Shown here one piece after another: positions 42,700 through 54,543 of a stretch of 64,000 nt of DNA. Each line of letters starts with the position of its first letter. Position 1 is the stretch's first letter. The notes under the pieces were generated by a model, which worked only from the letters and a program-made list of their open reading frames with translations, searched no databases and was not told the origin of the DNA. Position numbers and translations under genes: made by a program. The DNA comes from Silene conica. Lineage: Eukaryota; Streptophyta; Magnoliopsida; Caryophyllales; Caryophyllaceae. The DNA lies in contig CM055317.2 in the NCBI GenBank assembly GCA_029255685.2, positions 17,873,501 to 17,937,500 on the forward strand, in the 5' to 3' direction.

Positions 42700-43740
42700 C
42701 TCTACGGTAGCTAAAACTCTTAGTTTACAATCAATTATTTTATTAACTAATTCAATAATTATCCAACTTGTATTTTATTACTATTTAATTATCTTTTTAT
42801 TTATATATTTAATTTATTTAAACAAAGTAATAGCCAACGTAATCGCTCTAAATAATAATTATCCAACTGATATTTTATTAGTATTTAGTTATCTTTTTAT
42901 TTATATACTTAATTTATTTAACCAAAATAATAGCCAATGAAATTGCTCTAAAACAATAGCCAATAAAATCAATTATTTTATTAACTAATTCAATAATTAT
43001 CCAACTTATATTTTATTACTATTTAATTATCTTTTTATTTATATACTTAATTTATTTAACCAAAGTAATAACTAATGTAATTGCTCTAAAAACAATAATT
43101 ATCCAACTCATATCTATAACTATTTAATTATATTTTTATTTATATACTTAATTTTTTTAACCAAAAAAATAGCCAATGAAATTGCTCTATAACAATATCC
43201 AATGAAATCAATTATTTTATTAAATAATTCAATAATTATTCAACTGATATTTTATTACTATTTAATTATCCTTTTGTTTATATACTTAATTTATTTAACC
43301 AAATTGCCAATGAAATTACTATCAAACAATAGCCAATAAAACTAACTCTATAATTATCCAACTGTTATTCAATAATTATCCAACTGTTATTTATTACTAT
43401 TTAATTATCTTTTTATTTATATACTTAATTTATTTAACCAAAATAATAGCCAACGTAATCGCTCTAAAAACAACAATTATCCAACTGATATTTTATTTTC
43501 ATTTAATTATCTTTTTATTTATATACTTACTTTATTTAACCAAAGTAATAGCCAATGAAATTGCTCTAAAATAATAGTCAATGAAATCAATTATTTTATT
43601 AACTAATTCAATAATTATCCAACTGTTATTTTATTAGTATTTAATTATCTTTTTATTTATATAAATAATTTATTTAACCAAAGTAATAGTCAATTAAATT
43701 GCGCATATATACTTAATTTATATACTTAATTTATAAACTA
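42700..43740. repeat. Repeats derived from the Helitron 5' end
   Basis: About seven imperfect units of roughly 100-170 bp containing AATAATTATCCAACTGATAT, TTTAATTATCTTTTTATTTA, ACTTAATTTATTTAACCAAA and AGCCAATGAAATTGCTCTAA. The same blocks form the terminal region of the element at 44480-44760, and two more units are at 44320-44600. Confidence 0.85.
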
Positions 43741-44760
43741 TTACAATAATGCTTTATATTGATTGTACATACTAAAGGGCTAAAGGAGTACATGTTAACG
43801 CTCTTTACTCTTTGATGAGGCTTCGTATATCCAAATTAGGGGAAGATATATATAATATGAAGAATTTTGTTTATTTCCAATCATATATAGGCCCATTTAA
43901 AATAATGATTACCTTTGAGCCTTTGCACAAATATGAGCATAATTTAATAAAGTGAGAAGGGTTAGTAGAAATGCTATATTTAAATTTGATAATTAAACAC
44001 CGTTATACCAACATAAACATAATCGTATAGTTTAAGAAGGTAAATTTACTTGTACGGCTGATAAAAACTAAATCACAAGATCAAACGTGCACTTAGTTCC
44101 CCTACACATAATGCAAACAACGAAATATAAAGTTAGAAAACATTGAAATACTAAAACACTATACGATTAAAAAATAACGTAAAAAATACTTCGTATATAA
44201 ATCACTTGGAATGAAATTATAAGATTAATGAGCATGGTTTGGGCACGTAGAAGAATGGAGAAGTATATATGCACACTTAGGTAATTGTGTTTGCTTAGGG
44301 TTTGTTTTCTCAAGAAACAATAATTATATACTTAATTTATTTAATCAAATTGTCAATAAAATCAATTATTTTATTAACTAATTCAATAATTATCCAACTA
44401 TTATTTTAATAGTATTTAATTATCTTTTTATTTACATACTTAATTTATTTAACCACAGTAATAGCCAATGTAATCTCTCTAAAAACAATAATTATCCAGC
44501 TGATATTTTATTATTATTTAATTATCTTTTTATTTATATACTTAATTTATTTAACCAAAGTGATAGCCAATGAAATTGCTCTACAACAATAGCCAATAAA
44601 ATCGCTCGAAAAGTTCCTCTTTTGATATTTTATTATTATTTAATTATCTTTTTATTTATATACTTAATTTATTTAACCAAAGTGATAGCCAATGAAATTG
44701 CTCTAAAACAATAGCCAATAAAATCGCTCGAAAAGTTCCTCTTTTAAGTATATATATTGA

Positions 44761-45726
44761 TTTTCTTAGGATTCCAATATTGAAGTGGGTGCTGTGATTT
44801 GTATGATAAGTAGTAAGAGTGTCCTTAAATTCAAAATGTGAGAAGCTGTCAGTCTGTCACCAGCAAAGTTGTTGAATACAATAAGTAGAATGTAGTGACA
44901 ACTTTTGAAATCCCTGACAAGCGACAACCCATAACGTTTCATTTGAATATTCTCTGAGGAGTATGCAATGAGCACCACATTTATAAATTTCTGACGTTAC
45001 GGTACTTGTCTCCACGTTATGCTGTGCAAATAATACAAAATAATGGGTTGAGGGCTCGGTCCCAAAATCACTGCTAAAAGCTTTGTTTCAATAGCTGTGC
45101 CGGCACAATAAAACAGTTGTGATTTTGAACATGGTCGGAGTAGCCTAACTAGCTTTCAAATCCTCCATAAATTAGTCGTCATTTGCTGTGGTGTTCGGAA
45201 TTTAATACCAGCATGGCTACTAGAACTTGTACGCTAAACCAGATCATAAATGTTACGAGGAAAAACTGAGCGACAATGTGACCCATACAAATTTTTCAAT
45301 CCTAATCACACAAACATTTCTATTTAACTTTACACGGTCTCTGAAGACGATAATTTTATCTCTATTTACGCCACTAACACTATCAGAGCACATAAGTTTA
45401 GCATTCAAGATTTCAAGTCACCTGATAAAGAAAGAGGCTTTATTATTTAACTTAGGGATATTGTACCCCTCAATTTTTCTGACTTTTTACATGTAGAATA
45501 TCCCTTTAACTTACAAATACAAATTCTTGTATGAGGATCATTTTACAATGTGATCCATAATTGAAAATCAGAAACAAGTCTAGGCCGAATTAAACGGTCA
45601 CACTGGACCCGGTCGCAATAAACTCAGTCCGATCTAAATTACATGTTCATCATGCCTAAGGTAGAAGCTGTAAACCTAATTGAACTGAACTATAACTTCT
45701 ATACATAAGCTGATCCAGAGATTGGA
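44761..45726. other. Intergenic DNA downstream of the F-box gene
   Basis: The 3' flank of the minus-strand F-box gene, which should hold its 3' UTR. I see no independent gene; ORFs at 44766 and 45227 lack known domains. Confidence 0.5.
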
Positions 45727-48700
45727 TCAGGCATTATAAGGTTGAGCTGCATCCAAGAGGTTGCCATTTCGAGTAATATGCTTAAGGTCGACAATAACAT
45801 TGTTGCGGAGGAACCCAAACCCGAAAGTGCCATCGACATATTGCCAAATCCTTCCCTCCACATGTCGAGGATTAGCAACGGTCCCTGCCAAATTTGGAAG
45901 TACTAGCTCATAGCTGGAGTTAATGTACATCAAACGTGATGGTGAGTGCTCATAAATATCTTCTTCCGATTCAGATAAAGGTCGAAGATGCGTGCGAGTG
46001 TTGTACAGATAGTCCTCTTCCTGTGACAACGGAGAATTGATGAAAGTCGCATTTGAAGTCCAAAATACGGGAGCAAAACCAGAGAAGGGTTTCAAAGAAT
46101 CCCCAATTCTCCGACATGAAACACCTCCAATGTCGTCATATGCCACGAGGAAAAAATCGAGGGTCGTGTCATCGCATATACCCTGCAGTCACACGGAAAA
46201 TGTCAACAAAGCAGCTCTTTTGGGCGATCTAGATGGCAATATTAGGCAAGACGTTCAATAGCGACATCAAAAAGAGCAAGAGGCTAGTTGATATGTTGGT
46301 TTTGATCCGCTGATGACAGAAAAACTTTGACGATACACACTGCGTCATGCAATAAGCTATGAGATAACATCCAACAATCCATGACATCGCTTGAACTTGA
46401 ATCAAGGACAATGAGAACCAAGTAGTTCTCTAGCATCTGCAACCCCTAAAGCCCAGACAAGCGGTGAATGAATGAAAGTGAATTAAGACACTCCGCACTC
46501 CCTCGATAGCTGTTTGGTTAAAGCTTTGTCAGAGTAAACTAGCTTGAATATCCTTTTTACCAAATTGAACCACAGCACAGTAGAGTTGAGCAGCTATAAA
46601 TCAAATAGAGATCTCCTATTGGATCAGAAAGTTGGGTACTCCTTTTCAGGGAATGGTGAAATACTGAATCCATAATATATCACACCAAATAACAAGCAAC
46701 TCCACAAGAAACATCAGAGCCAATAACAATAAGTGTTCTGCCTCCAATTTTATTTAATATTCTCATTTCGTTACCCCCGTGTTTTAGTGGAAATGACAGT
46801 GATACACTTATTTCACACTCCTTCCTCACCAAACTGAAACCAGCCACCACCACCTCAACACCAACCACTCCCAGCACAAGCCTGCCATCGCCTATGAAAC
46901 CAACCCAAAAGCCCACCCAGCCCCACCGCCTGACAAGTCCACCCTCCAGCCACCACCACCAAAGAGCCCATCACCCCCACAACGCCACCACTCACTAGCC
47001 CTCAACTAGCCATGAACTCACCACCGACAAACTCACCACCAGCCATGAGCCCAACACCAACCAACCAACCAACCACCATCCATTATCCCAACACCCCACG
47101 AAGTAATAACCAACAACGAGCCCATCATCGCCCACTAGTATATCTTCCAAATCATATATCTGAAATGGAGGAATAGATGTAGCCAGTGGTGTGGGTCAGA
47201 GTGTCGGACAGTGACATAAGTGGTGGAGAGATGAAGATAGTGGTTGTTAGTAGTCGGACATGGAGAGGGACTGAGGGAGGATGCAAGGAGGACAGTGGTT
47301 GGTGGTTCAGCATCCTGGACAGAAAGTGGGTTTGGCACTTGGTAGTGATCACAAAAGGTGGTTGGTTGTGGTTGGAGATGGTGGTTGGTGGTGGCAAGGT
47401 GATTGATTAACAAGGGAAGAAAGGGAAAGAGGGTGTGCTGGATTAGGTAAGAAATAATAAATGATGACAATTTGTTAGGTCAAAAAGAAACTTGCTAAGA
47501 AAGGAAAGAAAGAGAAGAGAGATGAAAATAAAGAATTTGAAAAAGAATGAAGTAGAAAATTGGAGGGAATACAACTGATTGATCTTCAAAAGAAGTAATC
47601 ATTTTGGCTATTTGGCATTACAATTTTGAGTGTACCGCCAAATGACGTTATTTACAAGGTTCGGTCCCCATCCTCATTTCATAAGCATGCACACAAAATC
47701 TGAAACTAACGTGATTAGACTATAAGCAATTCTGACATAATCTCATCCAAGTCTAACAATATACATTTCTGCTCGTATAAAGCACTCAGAAGATAATGTT
47801 AGAGAAATCAAGTTTTGGCTGCTTATTTGAGATACATTAATATGAGTGAATTACCTAAAGACAATCTATATAAGTAACAGGTCAAAAGATCTTCAGAGAT
47901 GCAAGGGGATGAGAGCATACAAAGGGATCTCAATAATGATTAATAGGCATCATGTTTATCATGCTCTTAATCTCTCTTAATTATAGAGCCAGTTTAGATA
48001 AGTTGCGGAATGAAATCATCTATCCCAAACAACTCCAGGTGAAGACTATAAAGGGCATATACAGTCAGGAAAAAAAATAATGGAACTAGGACTGCAAAAG
48101 AGTAGCAGTTAGTCACAGAAGCAGCAATCATGACTCGTAATTGTAGTACAACATGCACAAAAGTTGAGACTACATGCATAGACATAGAGCCATCAGCCAT
48201 AGATGCATAACTAAGGGCATGACACGATAAGTTTAAGGTACTGTATGGACTGTGAATGCCCAAATAATTGTCGACATTAATAAAGCGGTCTTTAATCAAT
48301 CCCAGCACATGCTATGTGAACAGCTTGCAATAATAGAACAGGAATACATAGTCCTTCACCACATATCTAAAGGTTAAAGAAAGATAGAAAAAGCAACATA
48401 CTCATGCACGATTAGGACCTGATGTCAAAATAAGATGCACAACAAAAACCATTCCTACCAATCTACCATGATACGCATAAATGCAGGGCTCTGGTTGTGC
48501 AGAAGTTGAAGAAAATATTTTTAGGAGATAGAGACATCACACAAAAGATTCCAAAGTTTAAAAACTGTTCTTAGTGAATTAAAGACCCAGCAGCTGTTAA
48601 GGAGTTTAATAAATAAAAGTATAATAGAAGAGTAAGGAGTACTAGAGCTCAGAATAATATTGATTTTTCATATGTGGGAAAATCAGATGATTAGATTTGA

Positions 48701-50255
48701 GCAAATCAAAATCAGAGTATCTAACAAAGGAGTCTCAGCCTTGGCCTCTTCGATTATGCTATTATGGGAATGTGCATCAAAATGAGCTTGGGAACCAAAC
48801 AGAAATAACCATAGTTGCAATGATTATGCATCACTTACCAAAAACACCTAGATGGATGTCCTACATCGTGTCCTCTTATATAGCCAAAAAGGGAGAATCG
48901 TGAATCAGATTACAAATGGATGTCCTTGTGAGCGTGTGATCGTAGAAAGTTTTGGGTTCTTCCTCAAGTGTATTGGTGGCGTAAATGGGTGTCGGGTGAG
49001 TATTGCAATGGAAAGCATATTTGACCTTTTAAGTAACCACGCTCCCTAAATATGTACAAAATCCGGCTACCTAAAGAACTCTAGCTAAATTTTAGGGAAT
49101 TGATTAATCTTGACACGAACAAAAGCCACTAATTAGGAGTAACAGCTCCATGTTGCAATCAACAAAAAGACAAGTTAGACAATTACATAGCACCAAACAT
49201 TATCAACAATGCAATTGCACGCTAAAAAAATCACAATTCCCAAGAAAATCACAAATCTCAAAACAAAACAAGTATACCTTCCAAAGGCCCTGCAAAGGAC
49301 GGCAAGGCGTAGGCGACCCATGAACAATCTTAACAAGATGTTCAGGTTCCCATTTCCTCCTCCCATGTCTCTCCTTCTCTCTCCTCCTCTGTCTCCGCCA
49401 CGCCCTCTCCCCACCCGCCCCTGGACTCGTCCTATTAGCAAAATACTGATACATTTCCGACGTCACTCGATCCGGTGGTGACCCCACCTCCACCCCCACC
49501 CCCACCAAATTCTCCAAGTCAATTCCATTATTCTCACTCAAATGCCCAAAACTCCCATTTCTCCCATACCCATTTCCATTAATTATACTAATCGGTGAGC
49601 CCCCATTTCCATTTCCATTACCATTCCAAATCCCGGATTCCTCCAACACCACATGTCGACTCCCCATGAAATTCACATTCACCCGAACCAACTCTGGGTT
49701 GGAGCTTGAGCTCGAACCCGGACTTGATTCAATCGAAGTTGACTCGGTGGTGGGGTTGGTTTTGATGTAATTCAAGGGGTGGCCGTCGGCGGACAAGCTC
49801 AACCAAATGAATGGTGACTTAACGATGCTATAAGACCCATCTGTCGCTGGAGAAACCCGGGATCCGGTAACACAGGAGACGCCCCACTCAAAAAAGACAA
49901 GTGGGGCGTCTCCTATAATCCCGCCACCGCTATCGCTACCATTAACGTTAGCGGTAGCGGAGCCGCTTCGACGCCAAAAGCCGATGAGGCGATCGAGTTC
50001 GGAGAGGGTGGAGAAGAGGAGCTTAAAGGAGGTGACATGTCCATCGCACCATTTTGTGATGTGGGTATGTGGGCCCCATTTGCGGTCGCAAAGGGCGTAC
50101 CATATATGGCTGGCCACGTGGCACAAGGAGGCGTAGCGCTTGGAAGTGCATGCGAAGGCGGAGATGTCGGAGGGTGTGAGAAATGAGAGGATACATAGTT
50201 GTACATCTTCTGGGAAATCGGAAAATGTTATGTGTGGAATTGAATCAATCGACAT
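45727..50255 (-). CDS. F-box protein (plant At3g12350-like family)
   Basis: Two exons on the minus strand. Exon 1 is 50255-49278 (326 codons, ending LQGLWK at a GT donor, 49277-49276). Exon 2 is 46182-45727 (after CTGCAG), starting GICDDTTLDFFLVAYDDIGG. The phase is 0, total 477 residues. An N-terminal F-box (about residues 8-55: FSDFPEDVQLCILSFL, FACTSKRYASLC) should bind SKP1 in an SCF ubiquitin ligase. Downstream are FFEWGVSCVTGSRV, a Gly/Asn-rich insert, RRKWEPEHLVKI and a conserved C-terminus (SNATFINSPLSQEEDYLY, EGRIWQYVDGTFGFGFLRN). The architecture matches an Arabidopsis F-box protein I recall as At3g12350; the substrate is unknown. The intron is 3.1 kb. Confidence 0.9.
46740..47570. 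mobile_element. Possible insertion in the F-box intron with low-complexity ACC-rich interior
   Basis: GCCTCCAATTTTATT near 46740 and its near-inverse AAAATTGGAGGG near 47557-47568 bracket an ACCACC-rich half (46830-47110) and a GGTGGTTGG-rich half (47160-47410). This makes a partly fold-back structure. No TSD identified. ORFs at 46680-47470 are low-complexity artefacts. Confidence 0.35.
47571..49276. other. Remainder of the F-box intron
   Basis: AT-rich, no exon-like or transposon-like sequence recognised. Confidence 0.5.
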
Positions 50256-51826
50256 TGTTGATTGTTTGATTTTGATTTTGAATTGGGGTTGATTTGATTT
50301 TTTGGAAATTAGGGTTTGTGGTTTGGGGATTTTGATTGGATTTGGATTTTGTAATTAAGAGCTTTGGGAAGATTCTGTGGAATATGTTTGTGGATGCGTG
50401 GATGGTGGCGTTTACATAGTAGGGTAAAAAGGTCATTAATCGTGGTGTCTTCAGGCATAGCCGAATCATGTGATTACTGATTATCCTATTTGATGTGCTA
50501 CTTAGTTTTAGGCCCGTGTAAAAAATGAACGGGGTTTAATTTTATTAAAGGAAAAAAATTAATAAAGACGGTGAATAAATTTAATGAAAATATGATTTTA
50601 ATAATGCGTTTATACTAATATAAAATGTAAAAAAAATTACACGCTTAATTTAGACGTAATTAAAAACAGCGCATTAGCTCGATATTATAAAAATACAAAA
50701 ATCAAGATTAATAAGACAAAATAATAGCATTATGCATAAAAAAAAAAAGTAAAATATTTGTCCTATATATCTAGGGGTTGAAATTAACTTGTTTTAAACT
50801 TAAAACGAATAATAGTCAATAAACATATGTATAGATATGAAAATTATATTTACGATTTAAATCCAAAGTTTTTAACTATCTTAATTAAACCCAAATTATT
50901 CTTGGCCGACCCTATAACTGCCAAAATAAAATCCGACCATATAATATAAACTTCGTCCCTCTGACTGTCCAAAAAAACTCTGACCATCAGACCATATGTG
51001 AGATTGATTTTTTCCAGATGTAAAATAATTATTCAGAATTTTTATTTTCGAAAATTAATTTTAATTGATCTTTTTTGTTCATATAATCAAGATATTATAA
51101 TCTAAATCTCTGTATTAAATTTGGTGTAAAATTATACGAATTTATTTGTCTATGTTTTACTAATTTACTAATTAATTACCAAGTGCATGTCTCTTATTAG
51201 TATGCATTGGGTCTTTATATAGTGAGTATAACAAAGTGAAAGATTATATGTTCGTTCATTTGATAAAACCCATATCTGGCTCACCTCATTTCAAGTCACG
51301 GCTCTGCCTTTTTTCATTTGATTGTTTGTTTAACGAAAGAGAAAGAATCAAATGAAAACTTAGTTATTCTCCGTCAAATATATAATACAGATTGTTATTT
51401 TGAATATTTATTGTTACAATTTTTATCTTTTTTTTTCCATTATTTTATATTATATATGTATTTTTTTCATTTTTTGGGCTCGTTTAATTTGATATAAAGT
51501 ATGTGTTCAAAATATACTACCTCTAAAAAATTTTGCTATCCGTTTTTCAACTCTATTTTCATAATTTTTTATTTTTGTTGTTTATCTTTGTTGTAGAGGT
51601 AAATACTTCATATGTGATTAAAAAATGGTAATTATACAGTGAATAATACTCGTTATAAACATTATGTCAATGCATTTTCTCAGCTATTTACTTGTTCGTT
51701 TTTTAAAAATAAAAGTTAATTAAATTTAATGATTTTTAAAAGTTAATTAATTTAATGATTTCACAATTTATTTAATTATGAAGTAAAGAATTATTGAATT
51801 AATAGAAGAAATGGAGAATCCCCTTT
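50256..51826. other. 5' flank of the F-box gene and AT-rich intergenic DNA
   Basis: The first 150-200 bp upstream of the start codon should contain the 5' UTR and promoter; no clear TATA box was chosen. Near 50508-50536 the minus strand has CCCGTTCATTTTTTACACGGG followed by CCTAAAACTAA, which resembles a Helitron 3' end but lacks the following T. Nothing else recognised. Confidence 0.45.
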
Positions 51827-52413
51827 TCTATAAAAGGAAGGACATTTAAAGAAATCTAATTGGTTTCTCAAAAATAGGGAAAAAAAATGAATCTATATTT
51901 CTAAACACCCACCCACGTTCTCCTTAGAATTAATTTCACTATTTCCTAATTTCACTATTTATTCTCCCACTACGCAACTCTAATGTTTATTAATTATCAT
52001 ACACATATTGATAATATGATAATATTATGTGATGATCATATAAAAGTGTTAAAGAACTATGCAAAATATCATAGAACATTAGTTTTTTTTTCTCGATATT
52101 TTTTTTTTGCAAAATAAATGAATATACAATTTCAAATTAAATTATACAAGTATTACAAACTAAGGAATTTGAACGCCTCACTTTAGGATACGGAAAATAC
52201 AACAAATGGCTGAGACACCCCGTTATGGAAAAGGATAACAAATGACCGGTTCAGTTTAATTCATTATTAATTAATTCTCTAATTAAATTTCAATTCATAT
52301 TTTTTTATTTAATTGTTGATAAAATTATTTTATATTTACTTATATTCATACAAGATTAGTATATAATAGTTTAAATTTGACCCGTGCATTTTTTTGCACG
52401 GGAATAAAACTAG
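51827..52413 (+). mobile_element. Small Helitron; 3' end clear, 5' end tentative
   Basis: The 3' end is the hairpin CCCGTGC (52381-52387) with GCACGGG (52396-52402), seven bases, then CTAG ending at 52413, followed by T. The proposed 5' end is TCTATAAAAGGAAGGACATT at 51827, preceded by T rather than the usual A, so it is uncertain. No coding sequence. Confidence 0.6.
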
Positions 52414-52606
52414 TATAAGGAAGAGGGAGGGTAATTAATTAGTTTGAGGATCATGAGAGACCCTACCTTAACCTTAATCAGATTATTTCATGAAATTCAT
52501 TAGTCAATGAGAATAATGCTTGAAATTCTATTCATTTTATAGTATAGAGATTTCATCCGAAAATTTTGATACAATCCAAAATTCGTAGTATATAAGCATC
52601 ATTATT

Positions 52607-53350
52607 AGGGATGTCAATGGGGGCGGGCCTTGATGGGTCTCGCCCCGCACCCGCCCCACATGGGGCGGGTGTGGGTAATAATTTGGTGGGTCGTGGGGCG
52701 GGGATGGGTTTCAAAAGCATCATTCGTCGCGGGTCGCGGGGCGGGTGCGGGTATCACATGAGACCCGCCCCATACCCACCCCGTCTCACACCCACCCCGC
52801 TCGCCCCGCCCCACATGTCCCCGCCCCGCTTATACCCACCTAATAACTAATAATATCTAATACGGAGTAGTAATATATATAGATTAAAAAATATAACTTA
52901 AAGGATTAAAAAAAACTTTTAATAAATAAGTAACCCCTTACCTAGTAGTACAATAAGGCCCAAACAAGTAAGTAACTTCTACCCAGTAGTCCAATAAGGC
53001 AATAATCACTAGTTCACTACTCAGTATTTCGTATTTGGGTTGTTGTTTGTGCATGTGTTTTGTGGTATATTTGTAAACCGTTTCATGGCTCAACGGACTC
53101 TAGTTAATTGAATGTTAAGGCATTTTGCGAAAACTTATTTGTATAAGTAGTACGACTAGTAGATTTTAGATTCACGATTTACATTTCTTTAGGAGTTAGG
53201 CGGGTCAACGGGTCCCCGGGGGGCGGGGACGGTTTTGAAAGGTTTAACCCGCCGCGGTCGCGGGACGGGCGCGGGTGCGCATTTATAGTTCGCAGGGCGG
53301 GCGTGGGTTGACCCCCCCTCCGCACCCGCCCCACCACATTGACATCCCTA
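52607..53350. mobile_element. hAT-like MITE with GC-rich ends, second copy
   Basis: A 744-bp element starting TAGGGATGTCAATGGG and ending CATTGACATCCCTA, with a perfect 8-bp duplication ATCATTAT (52599-52606 and 53351-53358). Ends are made of GGGGCGGGT/CCCGCCCCA repeats, the centre is AT-rich. Same family as 34383-34975. ORFs inside are composition artefacts. Confidence 0.94.
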
Positions 53351-53539
53351 ATCATTATCACCATTATTACTATAAAAGAATCTTGGAATTTAGCTTATGT
53401 GGCGTAATATGGTTACAGCATTCACCCTCACGCGCCCTCACATTCACCCTCACAAACCAAATTTTCCTTAACCAATCAAAAGAAATTTGACAACTCAGAT
53501 TTTCAAATTGATTTCGCGGACCGTGATCCATACTACCAA

Positions 53540-54420
53540 CAAAAAGATTTTATTCTACCTAAATATATGGAGAAAATAATATTCTACAATTAAAAAGATT
53601 TCATGCACAATCATTAATTAGCAAAATATTTTATGGAGAAAAAAGATAAAATCGTGTTTAATGCTGATTTAAAAAAAATCTACCTAAAGATAAAATCGTA
53701 TCAAAGAACAGTAAAAGAAAAAAGATAATTTTAAAAAAAGTATACCTAAAGATAAAATCGTGTTTAATGATATCAACAAAAATATTTTATTCTACCTAAA
53801 TATATGGAGAAATAAATATTCTATAATTAAGAAGATTTGATTTTACCTACATATATACAAGCATTAATTAGCAAAATCATAATTTTAGTAGGTATTTGGT
53901 ATTCATATGCTTAGTTTTGGAAAAATAATTTAAACAAATTGATTAAAAACCGTATAACAAAAAAAAATTATTCTAAAGATAGTTAGATTTTATAATTTGC
54001 TTAGTTTTGGAAAGATAATTTTAAAAAAACCTGTTAGTATTTGTTAAAGATTAAAATTAAGAAGATTTTATGACGATCAAGCTCGAGTCAGGTATTCTAC
54101 GATTTTATTAAGATTTGTTAAAGATTAAAATTAAGATTAAAGATTAAAAATCAATGATTTTATTTTACCTAAATACATGGAGAAATTAATATTCTTTAAA
54201 ATTAAGAAGATTTTATTCTACCTAAATATATAGAAAAATTAATATTAGTCAGGTATTTCGTATACACATGCTTAGTTTTGAAAAAAAAAAAATTTTTAAA
54301 AAAGTGTTTTCAAATTGTTTAAAAACCGTGTAACAAAAAGAATTTATTCTACCTAAAGATATTTAGATTTTATAATTTGCCTTTTTCATTCGTTAATATT
54401 TTCCATAAACTCGAGTCTAA
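53540..54420. repeat. Dispersed degenerate repeats in AT-rich DNA
   Basis: The phrase TTTTATTCTACCTAAATATA followed by TGGAGAAA recurs near 53550, 53785, 54160 and 54207. GCTTAGTTTTGGAAA-type phrases recur near 53910, 54000 and 54270. Units are irregular; origin unknown. Confidence 0.6.
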
Positions 54421-54543
54421 ATACGTCTTTTATATTCCCTACCTTTATCTCTTCATTCAGACTCTATTTTACATACCTCTAAAACATCAACTAAAAAATT
54501 TGTGCAATTTTCTCAATAAATTTACTTCAGTTTATCGAATTAA

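Larger units (their letters stand above)
41305..44760 (-). mobile_element. Non-autonomous Helitron with internal minisatellites
   Basis: On the minus strand it begins TCAATATATATACTTAAAAG at 44760, preceded by A. It ends with the hairpin CCCGGGCAACGCCCGGG, then CATGAAATCTAG at 41305, followed by T. A 5' TC, a 3' hairpin shortly before CTAG, and insertion between A and T are the Helitron hallmarks. No Rep/helicase coding is seen in its 3.46 kb. The interior is mostly repeats: an AGCTCGTATT minisatellite (41700-42640) and repeated copies of the element's own 5' region (42700-43740, 44320-44730). The segment about 43740-44320 is non-repetitive AT-rich DNA. Confidence 0.85.

Noticed and set aside
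45727-46146. Stand-alone 139-residue protein on the minus strand
   Set aside because: The frame continues upstream to a good splice acceptor at 46183-46188 and matches the conserved C-terminus of the F-box protein; it is exon 2.
47135-47470. Pro/His/Thr-rich ORFs in the F-box intron
   Set aside because: Low-complexity ACC/GGT repeats translated in several frames.
49175-49441. Arg/Gly-rich minus-strand ORF and its plus-strand counterpart at 49209-49481
   Set aside because: Frame shadows of F-box exon 1.
50506-50536. Another Helitron 3' end on the minus strand
   Set aside because: The hairpin is imperfect and CTAA is not followed by T; too weak to call.
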